Part shown: positions 1 through 7,370 of the stretch, piece after piece | Numbering within the stretch: the first letter of the stretch is position 1 | Layout of the letters: the number at the start of each line of letters is the position of its first letter | Notes under the pieces: model-generated | Databases searched by the model: none | Told to the model about the DNA's origin: nothing | What the model saw: the letters and a program-made list of their open reading frames with translations, nothing else | Made by a program: the position numbers and the translations under genes | From: Bacteroidales bacterium | GTDB lineage: Bacteria; Bacteroidota; Bacteroidia; Bacteroidales; UBA12077 | Assembly (NCBI GenBank): GCA_027859205.1 | Contig: JAQIBH010000002.1 | Location: 1 to 39,983 of the forward strand | Reading direction: 5' to 3' | DNA: 39,983 nucleotides

Positions 1-150
1 AAATAAAGGTGCGAGATATTTAAATCCTTTAGCAGCGTAAATTAACCTGATTGTACCTATTGTTTGATCGGTGATACGAGCAAGAAAAATAAGTAGAGGG
101 AGTATCAGATAATTAAAAAGCGGAGTATCAATGCCTGATAGAAAATCCAT
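1..150 (-). CDS. UPF0316 (DUF5698/DUF2179) membrane protein, N-terminal part
   Basis: The first 50 codons are visible, starting at ATG 150; the rest lies beyond the window edge. The N-terminus has a short lead, then a hydrophobic stretch (LILPLLIFLAR) followed by ITDQTIGTIRLIYAAKGFKYLAPLF. This is the typical opening of the UPF0316 family: a membrane segment ending in an Arg-Ile-x-Asp motif, then a T(I/L)R-I loop and a G-x-K-Y-LAP second segment. The family has three N-terminal membrane helices and a soluble C-terminal domain, and its function is unknown. A promoter-like TAAATTTG lies about 55 bases upstream, so it probably has its own transcript. Confidence 0.8.
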   Translation of the reverse strand, partial: MDFLSGIDTPLFNYLILPLLIFLARITDQTIGTIRLIYAAKGFKYLAPLF

Positions 151-203
151 AGTTAAAGTTATATTTTCGGGTAAAATTAATCAAATAATTTATATGAACC
201 GCC

Positions 204-211
204 CAAATTTA
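204..211 (-). promoter_or_regulatory. Bacteroidota -7 element for the UPF0316 gene
   Basis: Read on the minus strand the sequence is TAAATTTG, which matches the phylum consensus TAnnTTTG. It lies about 55 bases before the ATG at 150. I see no clear TTTG at the -33 position, so only the -7 box supports the call. Confidence 0.45.
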
Positions 212-235
212 AACTAACAAGATACATTTCACATA

Positions 236-847
236 TTAAAAAGGTGCGGTTGTTTGTTTCCTGTAAATTTGTAAAGCCATTGATTTCCCGGCTATTAAAA
301 CCTTTTTCTCTAACAAAAACTGATTATTGCTAATCAATTTATTTGTGCATTCGTTTTTATGATATTCTTTAAAATTTTTGAAATGTTCTTTTCCTGCCAA
401 AAATTCTATTGCATTAATAACATATCTGGAAGATGATTTTGTCTTTTCGTTTATTTCATAATCAACTATTAACAAATGACCATTATTTTTAATAATTCTA
501 TAAGCTTCAGCGATAATCTCTTTTTGATCGTCGAAGGACTTTTCATGTAGCGCGAGTTGAATCATTGCTAAATCAAATGAATCATTTGGAAACGCCATAT
601 TTCTTGCGTCTTGTTCGTAACAATCCATGTGTTTTGCAACTTCTAGCATTGCGGGAGAAAGATCAACACCGGTTAACTTGATATCCGTATTCTTAAGATA
701 TTGTAGTTGATTTCCTGTACCACAACAAATATCAATTACTGAGTTTGGATTTAACTGAATTATTATTTTAGCAGTTTTTTTCCTGATATTGTGTAAAAAG
801 GGGTGAAGTAGAAGGTCGTATGCTTTAGCCACCGCGTAACTCGCCAT
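236..847 (-). CDS. class I SAM-dependent methyltransferase (Methyltransf_11 type)
   Basis: 203 residues. SAM-binding motif I is VIDICCGTG at residues 37-45, followed by an acidic residue at the end of strand 2 (TGVDLSP) and a motif II/III region (DLAMIQLALHEKSF). This is the standard Rossmann layout of small UbiE/Methyltransf_11-like enzymes. The substrate cannot be read from the sequence; such single-domain enzymes act on small molecules, lipids or quinones. It stands alone, with a promoter box 23-30 bases upstream of the ATG at 847 and a structured repeat beyond that. The fold is well supported; the specific activity is unknown. Confidence 0.85.
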   Translation of the reverse strand: MASYAVAKAYDLLLHPFLHNIRKKTAKIIIQLNPNSVIDICCGTGNQLQYLKNTDIKLTGVDLSPAMLEVAKHMDCYEQDARNMAFPNDSFDLAMIQLALHEKSFDDQKEIIAEAYRIIKNNGHLLIVDYEINEKTKSSSRYVINAIEFLAGKEHFKNFKEYHKNECTNKLISNNQFLLEKKVLIAGKSMALQIYRKQTTAPF

Positions 848-869
848 TGTTTCAAAATATTAATTCAAA

Positions 870-877
870 CAAAAATA
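870..877 (-). promoter_or_regulatory. -7 element for the SAM methyltransferase gene
   Basis: The minus strand reads TATTTTTG, fitting TAnnTTTG, and is followed by the ATG at 847. The transcript leader would be very short (about 15 bases), which is common in this phylum. Confidence 0.5.
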
Positions 878-897
878 GGATATTTAATGATATAAAA

Positions 898-1052
898 AAG
901 AGTGTGTCCAAAAAGAATCAGGAGTTGTCATTCTGAGTTATGCCTGTCGGCAGACAGGTTTATCGAAGAATCTATCACTTTTAAAATGAGATGTTTCGAC
1001 GGGCTCAATATGACATATAAAAATAAAAACATTACTTTTTGGACAAGCTCTT
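898..1052. repeat. structured intergenic repeat A with outer inverted arms
   Basis: The outer arms at 898-915 and 1035-1052 match at 16 of 18 positions as an inverted repeat (arm word GTCCAAAAAG). Inside lies a second imperfect inverted repeat: TGTCATTCTGAG at 926-937 against CTCAATATGACA at 1004-1015. The left half also carries a GC-rich hairpin, CCTGTC/GACAGG, at 943-958. The whole would fold as a stem with branches. It has no coding capacity and sits between two minus-strand genes, so it could act as a terminator or be a non-autonomous mobile repeat. Element 1621-1759 has the same architecture. Confidence 0.7.
938..963. repeat. GC-rich palindrome copy 1, nested in repeat A
   Basis: The core is GCCTGTCGGCAGACAGG, bracketed by TTAT at 938-941 and 960-963. 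Removing the 22 bases restores CTGAGTTATCGAAGAATC, a continuous version of repeat A's left half. The sequence differs from copy 2 at only a few positions when copy 2 is read on the minus strand. Confidence 0.75.
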
Positions 1053-1070
1053 AAAGTTTATATAACTGTA

Positions 1071-1550
1071 TTAATGTTCATGCTTATGAAAATACGATTC
1101 TTCAAAATTATTAATAGTTTGGTTTAATTTTTCAATATAAGTTAAATCTGTAGTTTGCTTTGCTTTCATTGAATAAACCAACAATTCATGGAGTAGGGTA
1201 AGTTGTTTTATATACTTATTATATTGTTCAGTATTCTGCTCATTTATAGGCTTTATACGTTGATTTAAAAAGTATTGTGTTACAATGTCTTGTAATTTAT
1301 TTGCATGATCTTCTTTGTTATTTACCCATCGAACAAGTTGATTGTAGTTTGGAGTTTCTTCATCGGATAACTCAATAATCATTTTCATCGATTTTTCAAT
1401 GGTTACAATATGTTCCTGTATTAATTTAATTCTTAAGGTATCTTCATAAATTCCGCAAGGAATTTCGCAGTGAGCATAAGACTTATTAGAAATGCTTAAA
1501 CTTATAATGGTTAATAATACCAGGATTGCAAATTGGTTAATTTTCTTCAT
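1071..1550 (-). CDS. sodN: nickel-type superoxide dismutase with Sec signal peptide
   Basis: 159 residues. An N-terminal signal peptide (basic MKK, hydrophobic core, then NKSYA) is followed at residues 27-35 by HCEIPCGIY. This is the nickel-hook signature of Ni-SOD: in the family the free amino group and side chain of His1, plus Cys2 and Cys6, bind nickel. Cleavage after Ala26 would expose exactly that His. The remaining 124 residues are helical and match the size of the four-helix Ni-SOD domain. It converts superoxide to oxygen and hydrogen peroxide, here probably outside the cytoplasm. In Streptomyces the leader is removed by the SodX peptidase; no such gene is adjacent, which fits Sec processing. 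It stands alone between two structured repeats. Confidence 0.88.
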   Translation of the reverse strand: MKKINQFAILVLLTIISLSISNKSYAHCEIPCGIYEDTLRIKLIQEHIVTIEKSMKMIIELSDEETPNYNQLVRWVNNKEDHANKLQDIVTQYFLNQRIKPINEQNTEQYNKYIKQLTLLHELLVYSMKAKQTTDLTYIEKLNQTINNFEESYFHKHEH

Positions 1551-1620
1551 GATTTTAGATTTTTAATTGATATTCAATGTATAAGCAATTGAAAATCTAT
1601 TTTGTTCAATTTAAAATGAA

Positions 1621-1759
1621 AAAAGAGACCGTCTCAAAAGTAACAAAACTGTCATTCCCTTGAAAAAGGGAATCTCATACTTATCATATAAACAAATAGA
1701 TTACGAGATCTCCAATCAAGTTGGAGATGACAAAAGTGACTTTTGAGACTGCCTCTTTT
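1621..1759. repeat. structured intergenic repeat B with outer inverted arms
   Basis: The arms at 1621-1641 and 1739-1759 agree at 19 of 21 positions as an inverted repeat (core GTCTCAAAAGT). The interior begins TGTCATTCCC and ends AGATGACA. Each half has its own hairpin: TCCC/GGGA at about 1655-1671 and TCTCC/GGAGA at about 1709-1727. The expected fold is a long stem carrying two hairpins, the same plan as the element at 898-1052, though the outer arms differ in sequence. It lies between the Ni-SOD start and the PQQ-propeller stop. Confidence 0.7.
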
Positions 1760-1777
1760 AATTTAATTAAGTAAAAA

Positions 1778-3730
1778 CTACAATTTATAAGATGTTATTT
1801 GTGTTTCTGCAGTTTTTTTGAATACTTGACCAGTTACATCATCAACGGCGTATTTAGGATCTTTCTCGTTTCCGAGATTAATTTCTCCATCAACTTTGCC
1901 TGTATCTTTATTTACTTTAAGTAGCGCGTTATTTTTTTCTATTTTACCAAAAATAATGATAAAGTCGCGACCCTCAGCAGTTGCTTTGAATCTTGCATTA
2001 GCTTGTTGGAATGATTGTTTTGCAAAATCAGAAGCTGCATCACCCAGTTCATCATAAACCATTCCGAATCCTTCAACTATCGCACCACTAACTGCATCTT
2101 CTTGTTTAACATCGGGTGCGGCCGATTGTAAAACTCCTGCTGCATAATATGAACTTGCACCTATATAAGCCGCTCGGGCAGCTTGTGCATATAATAAAGC
2201 TCGCTTTAGTCCTGGTTCACGTGGTGCTGTATAATATTTCTGGAATATTTGTGTTCCAGAATAATCGTATAATGCAACATTCTGATCTGAAGAAATAAAT
2301 ATTCCTTTTTCACGAAGTTCAAGTTTACCTGGAATTTCTTTACCTTCAAATTTTAATTTAGTGTTGGTTATGTTTTTAATTGTTGCGGTATTAATATCGA
2401 TTAATTTTATAATTCCGTCTTTTGTGTCAAAAGCATAAATTGTATTCTCTTTTTGTTCCAATAAACCTGGACTTGTAGGTATTGATTTATCAAATACCAA
2501 TTCCCCCGTTGTTGGATTTAATATATTGATTTCATTTGTTGTAATAAATAAAATTCCTTTTTCGGACTCAATAGTCCTCACAACTTCGCCATTAATTTTA
2601 ACAGGTTTTTTGAATGTGATTAGACCTTGAGCAGGATCTAGAAAATTTAAATAATTCTTTTCTCTTGATCGAGAAATAAGTAAAATACCTTTTTCAGTTT
2701 TAAGATGATTGTAGATTCCACCTTTTATAGCAATACCTCTACCTTTTTTACCCCATTTGCCAGTTGCTGTTTCCAAATCAAAAAAGTTAATTTTAGTTCT
2801 ACCACCATTGTTAGGTAATATAATTATACCATTTTCATAAAATGCTAAATCGCCCAATTGGCCATTCATTTGAATGGGATTATTCCACAGTCTTGAACCA
2901 TCGACAATATTAAAAGCTGTATAATTATTATCGTAACTAATAGAAGTTTGGCCACTGCTTGTTTGACTTTCTTTTTTATTTTCAGCGCCTATTATAAATA
3001 TATCTTTGGAATGATGTTTATAAAAATTAATTACAAAATCTTCATTTGCAACAGCCTGCTCAGCTACACCTTGTAATAAACTTCCAAAAGCGCCCATTCC
3101 TTCTAATTGCTCAGCTTCTTTCGATGTTGAATTTTTCCAGATTATCTCACCTGTTTTACTATTTAATTTATAGTTTTTAAATAATGTAACAATAAGTAGC
3201 TCTTTATCCGAAAGTTCACTTAAAGTTACTATTCTTCCAAATTTTTCTTCTATTTGCCAAACCGTTTTACCAGTTTCCATATCAACCATAAGCATAATTG
3301 GATCTCCACTTGTGGTTTTACCGGCAATTAGAATTCCATTTGCTTTATATAAAACTTGTTTTGTTTTTAAATCAGCAACACCAGCTAGTGTTGAATTAAA
3401 TTTTACAACTCCACTAAATGGATCGAGCATAGATATATTTTCACCCTGATTAATTGATATCAGAGGAGATTCACTCATTTCTTCGATTTGTTCATTTGCA
3501 ATATTTGCAAATTGTTGATCGGACCAAAGTTTTTCGCCTGTTTCAGGATTATAAGCAGCAAATTCAGAATCAGTGCACACAAAATAGTTTCCATAAGAAT
3601 TAACTTGTTGCCATAATACCGATCCGGAGAGGTCAGTTTTCCATATTTCATTTACCTGGGAATGACTAACATAAAATGTGCAGCTTATTAAAGCTAAGGC
3701 AAGTACAAATTTCAATTTATTTTTAAACAT
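1778..3730 (-). CDS. secreted PQQ-like beta-propeller repeat protein
   Basis: 650 residues. A Sec signal peptide (residues 1-24, ending SHSQ) is followed by repeated blades of the type GETGEKLW, METGKTVWQIE, KTGEIIWKN, VDGSRLWNN and PTTGELVFD. These are the tryptophan-docking turns of PQQ_2/WD-like eight-bladed propellers related to BamB and quinoprotein dehydrogenases. There is no dehydrogenase catalytic Asp/Ca motif that I can recognise and no haem motif, so a scaffold or binding role is more likely than an enzyme. Residues about 500-590 (many Ala, Tyr and Gln) interrupt the propeller pattern and may be an inserted helical region. Exported, probably periplasmic. Function unknown. Confidence 0.75.
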   Translation of the reverse strand: MFKNKLKFVLALALISCTFYVSHSQVNEIWKTDLSGSVLWQQVNSYGNYFVCTDSEFAAYNPETGEKLWSDQQFANIANEQIEEMSESPLISINQGENISMLDPFSGVVKFNSTLAGVADLKTKQVLYKANGILIAGKTTSGDPIMLMVDMETGKTVWQIEEKFGRIVTLSELSDKELLIVTLFKNYKLNSKTGEIIWKNSTSKEAEQLEGMGAFGSLLQGVAEQAVANEDFVINFYKHHSKDIFIIGAENKKESQTSSGQTSISYDNNYTAFNIVDGSRLWNNPIQMNGQLGDLAFYENGIIILPNNGGRTKINFFDLETATGKWGKKGRGIAIKGGIYNHLKTEKGILLISRSREKNYLNFLDPAQGLITFKKPVKINGEVVRTIESEKGILFITTNEINILNPTTGELVFDKSIPTSPGLLEQKENTIYAFDTKDGIIKLIDINTATIKNITNTKLKFEGKEIPGKLELREKGIFISSDQNVALYDYSGTQIFQKYYTAPREPGLKRALLYAQAARAAYIGASSYYAAGVLQSAAPDVKQEDAVSGAIVEGFGMVYDELGDAASDFAKQSFQQANARFKATAEGRDFIIIFGKIEKNNALLKVNKDTGKVDGEINLGNEKDPKYAVDDVTGQVFKKTAETQITSYKL

Positions 3731-3772
3731 AGTTCGTAGGGTTTGGTTAATATTTTATTTGTAAAAGTTATA

Positions 3773-3780
3773 CAAAGTTA
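3773..3780 (-). promoter_or_regulatory. -7 element for the PQQ-propeller gene
   Basis: The minus strand reads TAACTTTG, a match to TAnnTTTG, 43 bases before the ATG at 3730. A TTTG further upstream is spaced about 25 bases away, wider than the usual 19-21, so the -33 box is uncertain. Confidence 0.45.
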
Positions 3781-3866
3781 CATAATATATAGAGTTTGCT
3801 ATAATCAAAACAATGCGATATACTTCCAATAATGGTGAGATATATCATTTTCTTAATAAATTTTTA

Positions 3867-5069
3867 TCATTCACTTGTCATGATAAATAATGGCTGTAAC
3901 TCAAAGCTTTTGTAGAAAGGCCTTAATCTTTCTGTATTGTAGTGTTTTTGTACATTTACTATTTTTTTGGAATTTTCGACTACATCAATGGGTAGATTAT
4001 CATATCTGCCATTTTTTAGTGCAACTAATCTACCATGTATACCTTTTAATACCAGGTCTAAAGCTAAGTTTCCGTAAGCCATAGGAACAATGGAATCAAT
4101 GGCATCCGGATCACCGCCCCTTACTAAATAACCAAGTTTTTGATTAATGACTCCAATCGGTCGTCCTTTGCAGCAATTTGCAGAATGTTCAATGAGTTTG
4201 GCTGAAACCAAATCTCCAATTCCTCCTAGTTTTGCATGACCAAAGGCATCTTTGGAATCATTTTCAAAAATCATGTCTCCTCCCTCGAACATTGCACCTT
4301 CTGAAACTAATACTACTGAATATTTACTGGGATTATTCATGCGATCTTCTATAAGTAGTTCAGTAAGGTTTTCAATTTTAAATTTGTATTCTGGAATTAC
4401 GCAGCGATTAGCTGATCCGGCTATTGTTGGTAGCATTGCCGTAAATCCTGCGTAACGGCCAAATACTTCTAAAACCATAAAGCGCTCATGTGAGCCTGCG
4501 CTTGTGCGCAGATTATTTGTTATTTGAATAGTTCGGGTAATGCAGGTGCTAAATCCAATACAATAATCTGTGCCAGGAACATCGTTATCCATTGTTTTAG
4601 GGATGCCTACAACTTTAACACCTTCGCGATAAAGACGTACTGCATAACTTAAAGTATCGTCGCCACCAATAGGAATGAGATATTCTATTCCCAGGAACTC
4701 AAGATTTTTTAGAACTTCGGGAGTGAGATCGTTTCTTTGCTTATTATATTTTTCTTTTAAATGTTCTGGGACATTCCAGTTTGCTACCCGACTTGGGTTT
4801 GTTCTTGATGTATGTAAAAAAGTTCCTCCAGAGCGCCCGGCTTTATCAACTCTGTTTTCTGTTAAAACTTCATAAAACTCTGAATTATCGGCATTTTTAT
4901 CTCTTATCATATCAACTAATCCTAACCAACCCCGACGTATTCCTATTACTTCGAAACCTTCGCGAAGCGCTCTAATTGTTACCGCTCTTATTGCAGGATT
5001 TAACCCAGGAACATCACCACCACCCGTTAGAATAGCTATTTTACCTTTGCGTTTTTCTTTTTTTGCCAT
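3867..5069 (-). CDS. pfkA: 6-phosphofructokinase, residues of the pyrophosphate-dependent type
   Basis: 400 residues. The N-terminal nucleotide loop is GGGDVPGLNPAIR (residues 17-29). The catalytic region contains GGDDT at 135-139 and PKTMDND at 157-163. In ATP-dependent PFKs these read GGDGS/T and PGTIDND; Asp in the first and Lys in the second are the residues known to mark pyrophosphate use. The enzyme phosphorylates fructose 6-phosphate to the 1,6-bisphosphate in glycolysis, reversibly if pyrophosphate is the donor. The length and insertions suggest the group III / long PFK branch rather than E. coli PfkA. The gene is monocistronic. A perfect 8-bp palindrome lies in its leader (5083-5100). 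Confidence 0.9.
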   Translation of the reverse strand: MAKKEKRKGKIAILTGGGDVPGLNPAIRAVTIRALREGFEVIGIRRGWLGLVDMIRDKNADNSEFYEVLTENRVDKAGRSGGTFLHTSRTNPSRVANWNVPEHLKEKYNKQRNDLTPEVLKNLEFLGIEYLIPIGGDDTLSYAVRLYREGVKVVGIPKTMDNDVPGTDYCIGFSTCITRTIQITNNLRTSAGSHERFMVLEVFGRYAGFTAMLPTIAGSANRCVIPEYKFKIENLTELLIEDRMNNPSKYSVVLVSEGAMFEGGDMIFENDSKDAFGHAKLGGIGDLVSAKLIEHSANCCKGRPIGVINQKLGYLVRGGDPDAIDSIVPMAYGNLALDLVLKGIHGRLVALKNGRYDNLPIDVVENSKKIVNVQKHYNTERLRPFYKSFELQPLFIMTSE

Positions 5070-5082
5070 AACTATAGATGTT

Positions 5083-5100
5083 AAGCATTTGGAAATGCTT
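5083..5100 (-). promoter_or_regulatory. short palindrome in the leader of the phosphofructokinase gene
   Basis: AAGCATTT and AAATGCTT (8 bp each, two-base gap) form a perfect inverted repeat 13 bases before the ATG at 5069. It could be an operator or a small leader hairpin. Nothing else supports either reading. Confidence 0.3.
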
Positions 5101-5328
5101 ATGAAAATTACGAAAAAAAGAAAGCGAAGTAAAGTAAATTGCTAATTATTACAGAAATAATAAAAAACAGATTGCATAATGAAATATAATAATAACAAAA
5201 TCATTAGAAATGATTAAGAATGCATTTATTTAAACAATTTTCTGAAGATATTGATGCTATCTTGCTTATTATTAATTTTTAAGGTAATAATAACTACTAA
5301 CTATAATAGGTTTAGAGAATTGAATTTA

Positions 5329-7329
5329 TTAGTTGCCAAAAATTAATTTTTGAATATATATTTTATTTTTAATCGTAATTCTTATAATAAATACTTTAGT
5401 AGAATTATTTAGTTCTATTATATGTTTAGGATAATTTAAAACTTCTTTATATAAAATGGTACCTTTCATTGAATATAATTCCACAAAACCATCATCCTTT
5501 GAATATTCATTGTTTAAAAGTTCAATAATAATTGCCCCATTTGATGTATACACTTTAATATCATCGCTATGAATTATATTAATATCTGCAGTGGTTTGGT
5601 ATGTGATACTTAATAGTTCAGATGCTTCATTTTGATTTTCTGATAAATCTTTTACAACATTTGCTGCAATGGAAATATCTACTGTTCCTTCACCAAGGGC
5701 TTCAATAACTGCAGTATGATTTATATTATCAGAAGAATTAACTGAGTTTACCGTACCATTTGTAATGGTAATATCCGATTTTTCAAACCCGGTAACTTCT
5801 TCCGAAAACTCAATATCTATTTCAAATTGCGAATTCGTAACAATTGTATCTTCAATACTTAATGTAATAGTAGGAGCTTCAATATCAACAGTTTTAAATG
5901 TCCAATAATCCTTGGACAAAACTCCGGCAAATTCATTTCCGTCTGAACCTATAACAGCATTCTCATCAATTAAAATGTAGTATTCTGTTTTACTTTCTAA
6001 ATCATTTGATGGATCAATGATAAGGGTTTGTGTATTATTCCCGGTAACTTTTCCAGATGTAATATTTATTTCTTCAAAAATACTATCATCATTAGATCTT
6101 TTTATGTAAATATTACCGGTATTAATATTCACAGTCTCATTAAAATAAATGCTTAGGTTTTGTTCAATTGGTATGTTAATTGAATCATTAAAGGGTTCAA
6201 TACTTATAATTCTTATAGCTACATTTTTTGGGGTAATGCCATATAATATATTGGGGAGTTGGTAGTTAAGAAAAATTTCAAATTCAGTAGAGTTTCCATC
6301 AATATGTAATGATAATCCTTTGTTATTATGCGCAATTGCAGGCATTATTGGTGGTATATCTGCACCATTACTAGTAGTTATTGTAAAATAAAGGATACTA
6401 TCATCGGGGTTTGTTGTATAGTAATTTAAAGAATCCAAATCATCTGTGAAACTAACTCCATCTAAATTTAATTTATTACCAAAGCTTTGTAATCCATCTG
6501 AAAATAGAAAAATTAATTTTTTATAATCAGGAGGATTATTTATTGCTAGTTTATTTTTAGCATCCTTTAGACCGTCTCCCATGGCAGCCAAACCTTCCGG
6601 GAATTTAGCCGGATTATTCATATCCGTATTAATATTTAAAAAATCGGTTATAGATATAAAACCATTAATATTTACAGGATCCGGATTAATAACATAATTG
6701 TCATAGTAATTTAATCCAATTGAATCACCTGTTTGTTTTAAATTATACAAGTGCTCATTTAAAACTGAAACTGATTGTTTAAGGATATCCTATTTTGTGC
6801 CTCCGGTTAATGATTGTGACATACTTTCAGATTTATCTAAAACAAGCATTGCTTTTATAGGATTCCTTGTAAATTCTATATAAAAGTCTTTATCCTCTGA
6901 ATTTGGTGGAAAAGCAATTTCTGTACCTGTGATTGTAAAGTTTATGTAGTACGTTGAACCTAACATAAAACACAATTCTTCAAAATTAACTTTTATATAA
7001 CTTTCAGTTCCGGTATTTTCTATGTATACATTCGACATTATACCTTCGGGATTAGTACATGTCAGAGTTTGATGTGAAACTGAAAATGTTACTTCCGATG
7101 GGTTAATAGCAGGATCTACTGGTATGAGAAAGGAATAGATGTTGTCTTCGTAATTTACCATTGGTAAATGACATCGGCCGGAAACAAAAGTGCAGCCAGG
7201 GTAATTGCTTTCAACCGGATCAAATATCTGTGCAAATAAGTTGGTGTTTATTCCAAAAACCAAGTGAGAAATTAAGAAAACAAGCAAGAATCTTAAAACT
7301 GATTTTAAAAATTGAGTGAAATTTTTCAT
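5329..7329 (-). pseudogene. secreted VWA / Ig-like T9SS protein interrupted by an in-frame amber codon
   Basis: Two open frames, 6790-7329 (179 codons) and 5329-6787, lie in the same reading frame, separated only by TAG at 6790-6792. Joined, they give 666 residues: a Sec leader (ending NLFAQ), a beta-rich domain, then a von Willebrand A domain whose MIDAS motif LVLDKSESMS lies just before the stop. It resumes after the stop with DILKQSVSVLNEHLYNL and an acidic loop ending in LFSDGLQ. Then follow a Big_5-type Ig-like domain (IRIISIEPFNDSINI), a second Ig-like domain (SIEDTIVTNSQFEIDIEFSEEVTGF) and a C-terminal sorting domain of the type IX secretion kind (IKVYTSNGAI... IQKLIFGN). Related VWA domains have Trp at the stop position (TKWDxLK), so TGG to TAG is the simplest explanation. 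A restart at TTG 6750 would lack a signal peptide. Confidence 0.8.
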
Positions 7330-7370
7330 CGATAATTTTATAATTAAAATAGAAAATATTGCATTAAAAT

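Noticed and set aside
6790-6792. Recoding of TAG as an amino acid genome-wide
   Set aside because: TAG serves as a normal stop for the NifX-like gene at 30214-30552, and no other in-frame TAG joins open frames in the window.
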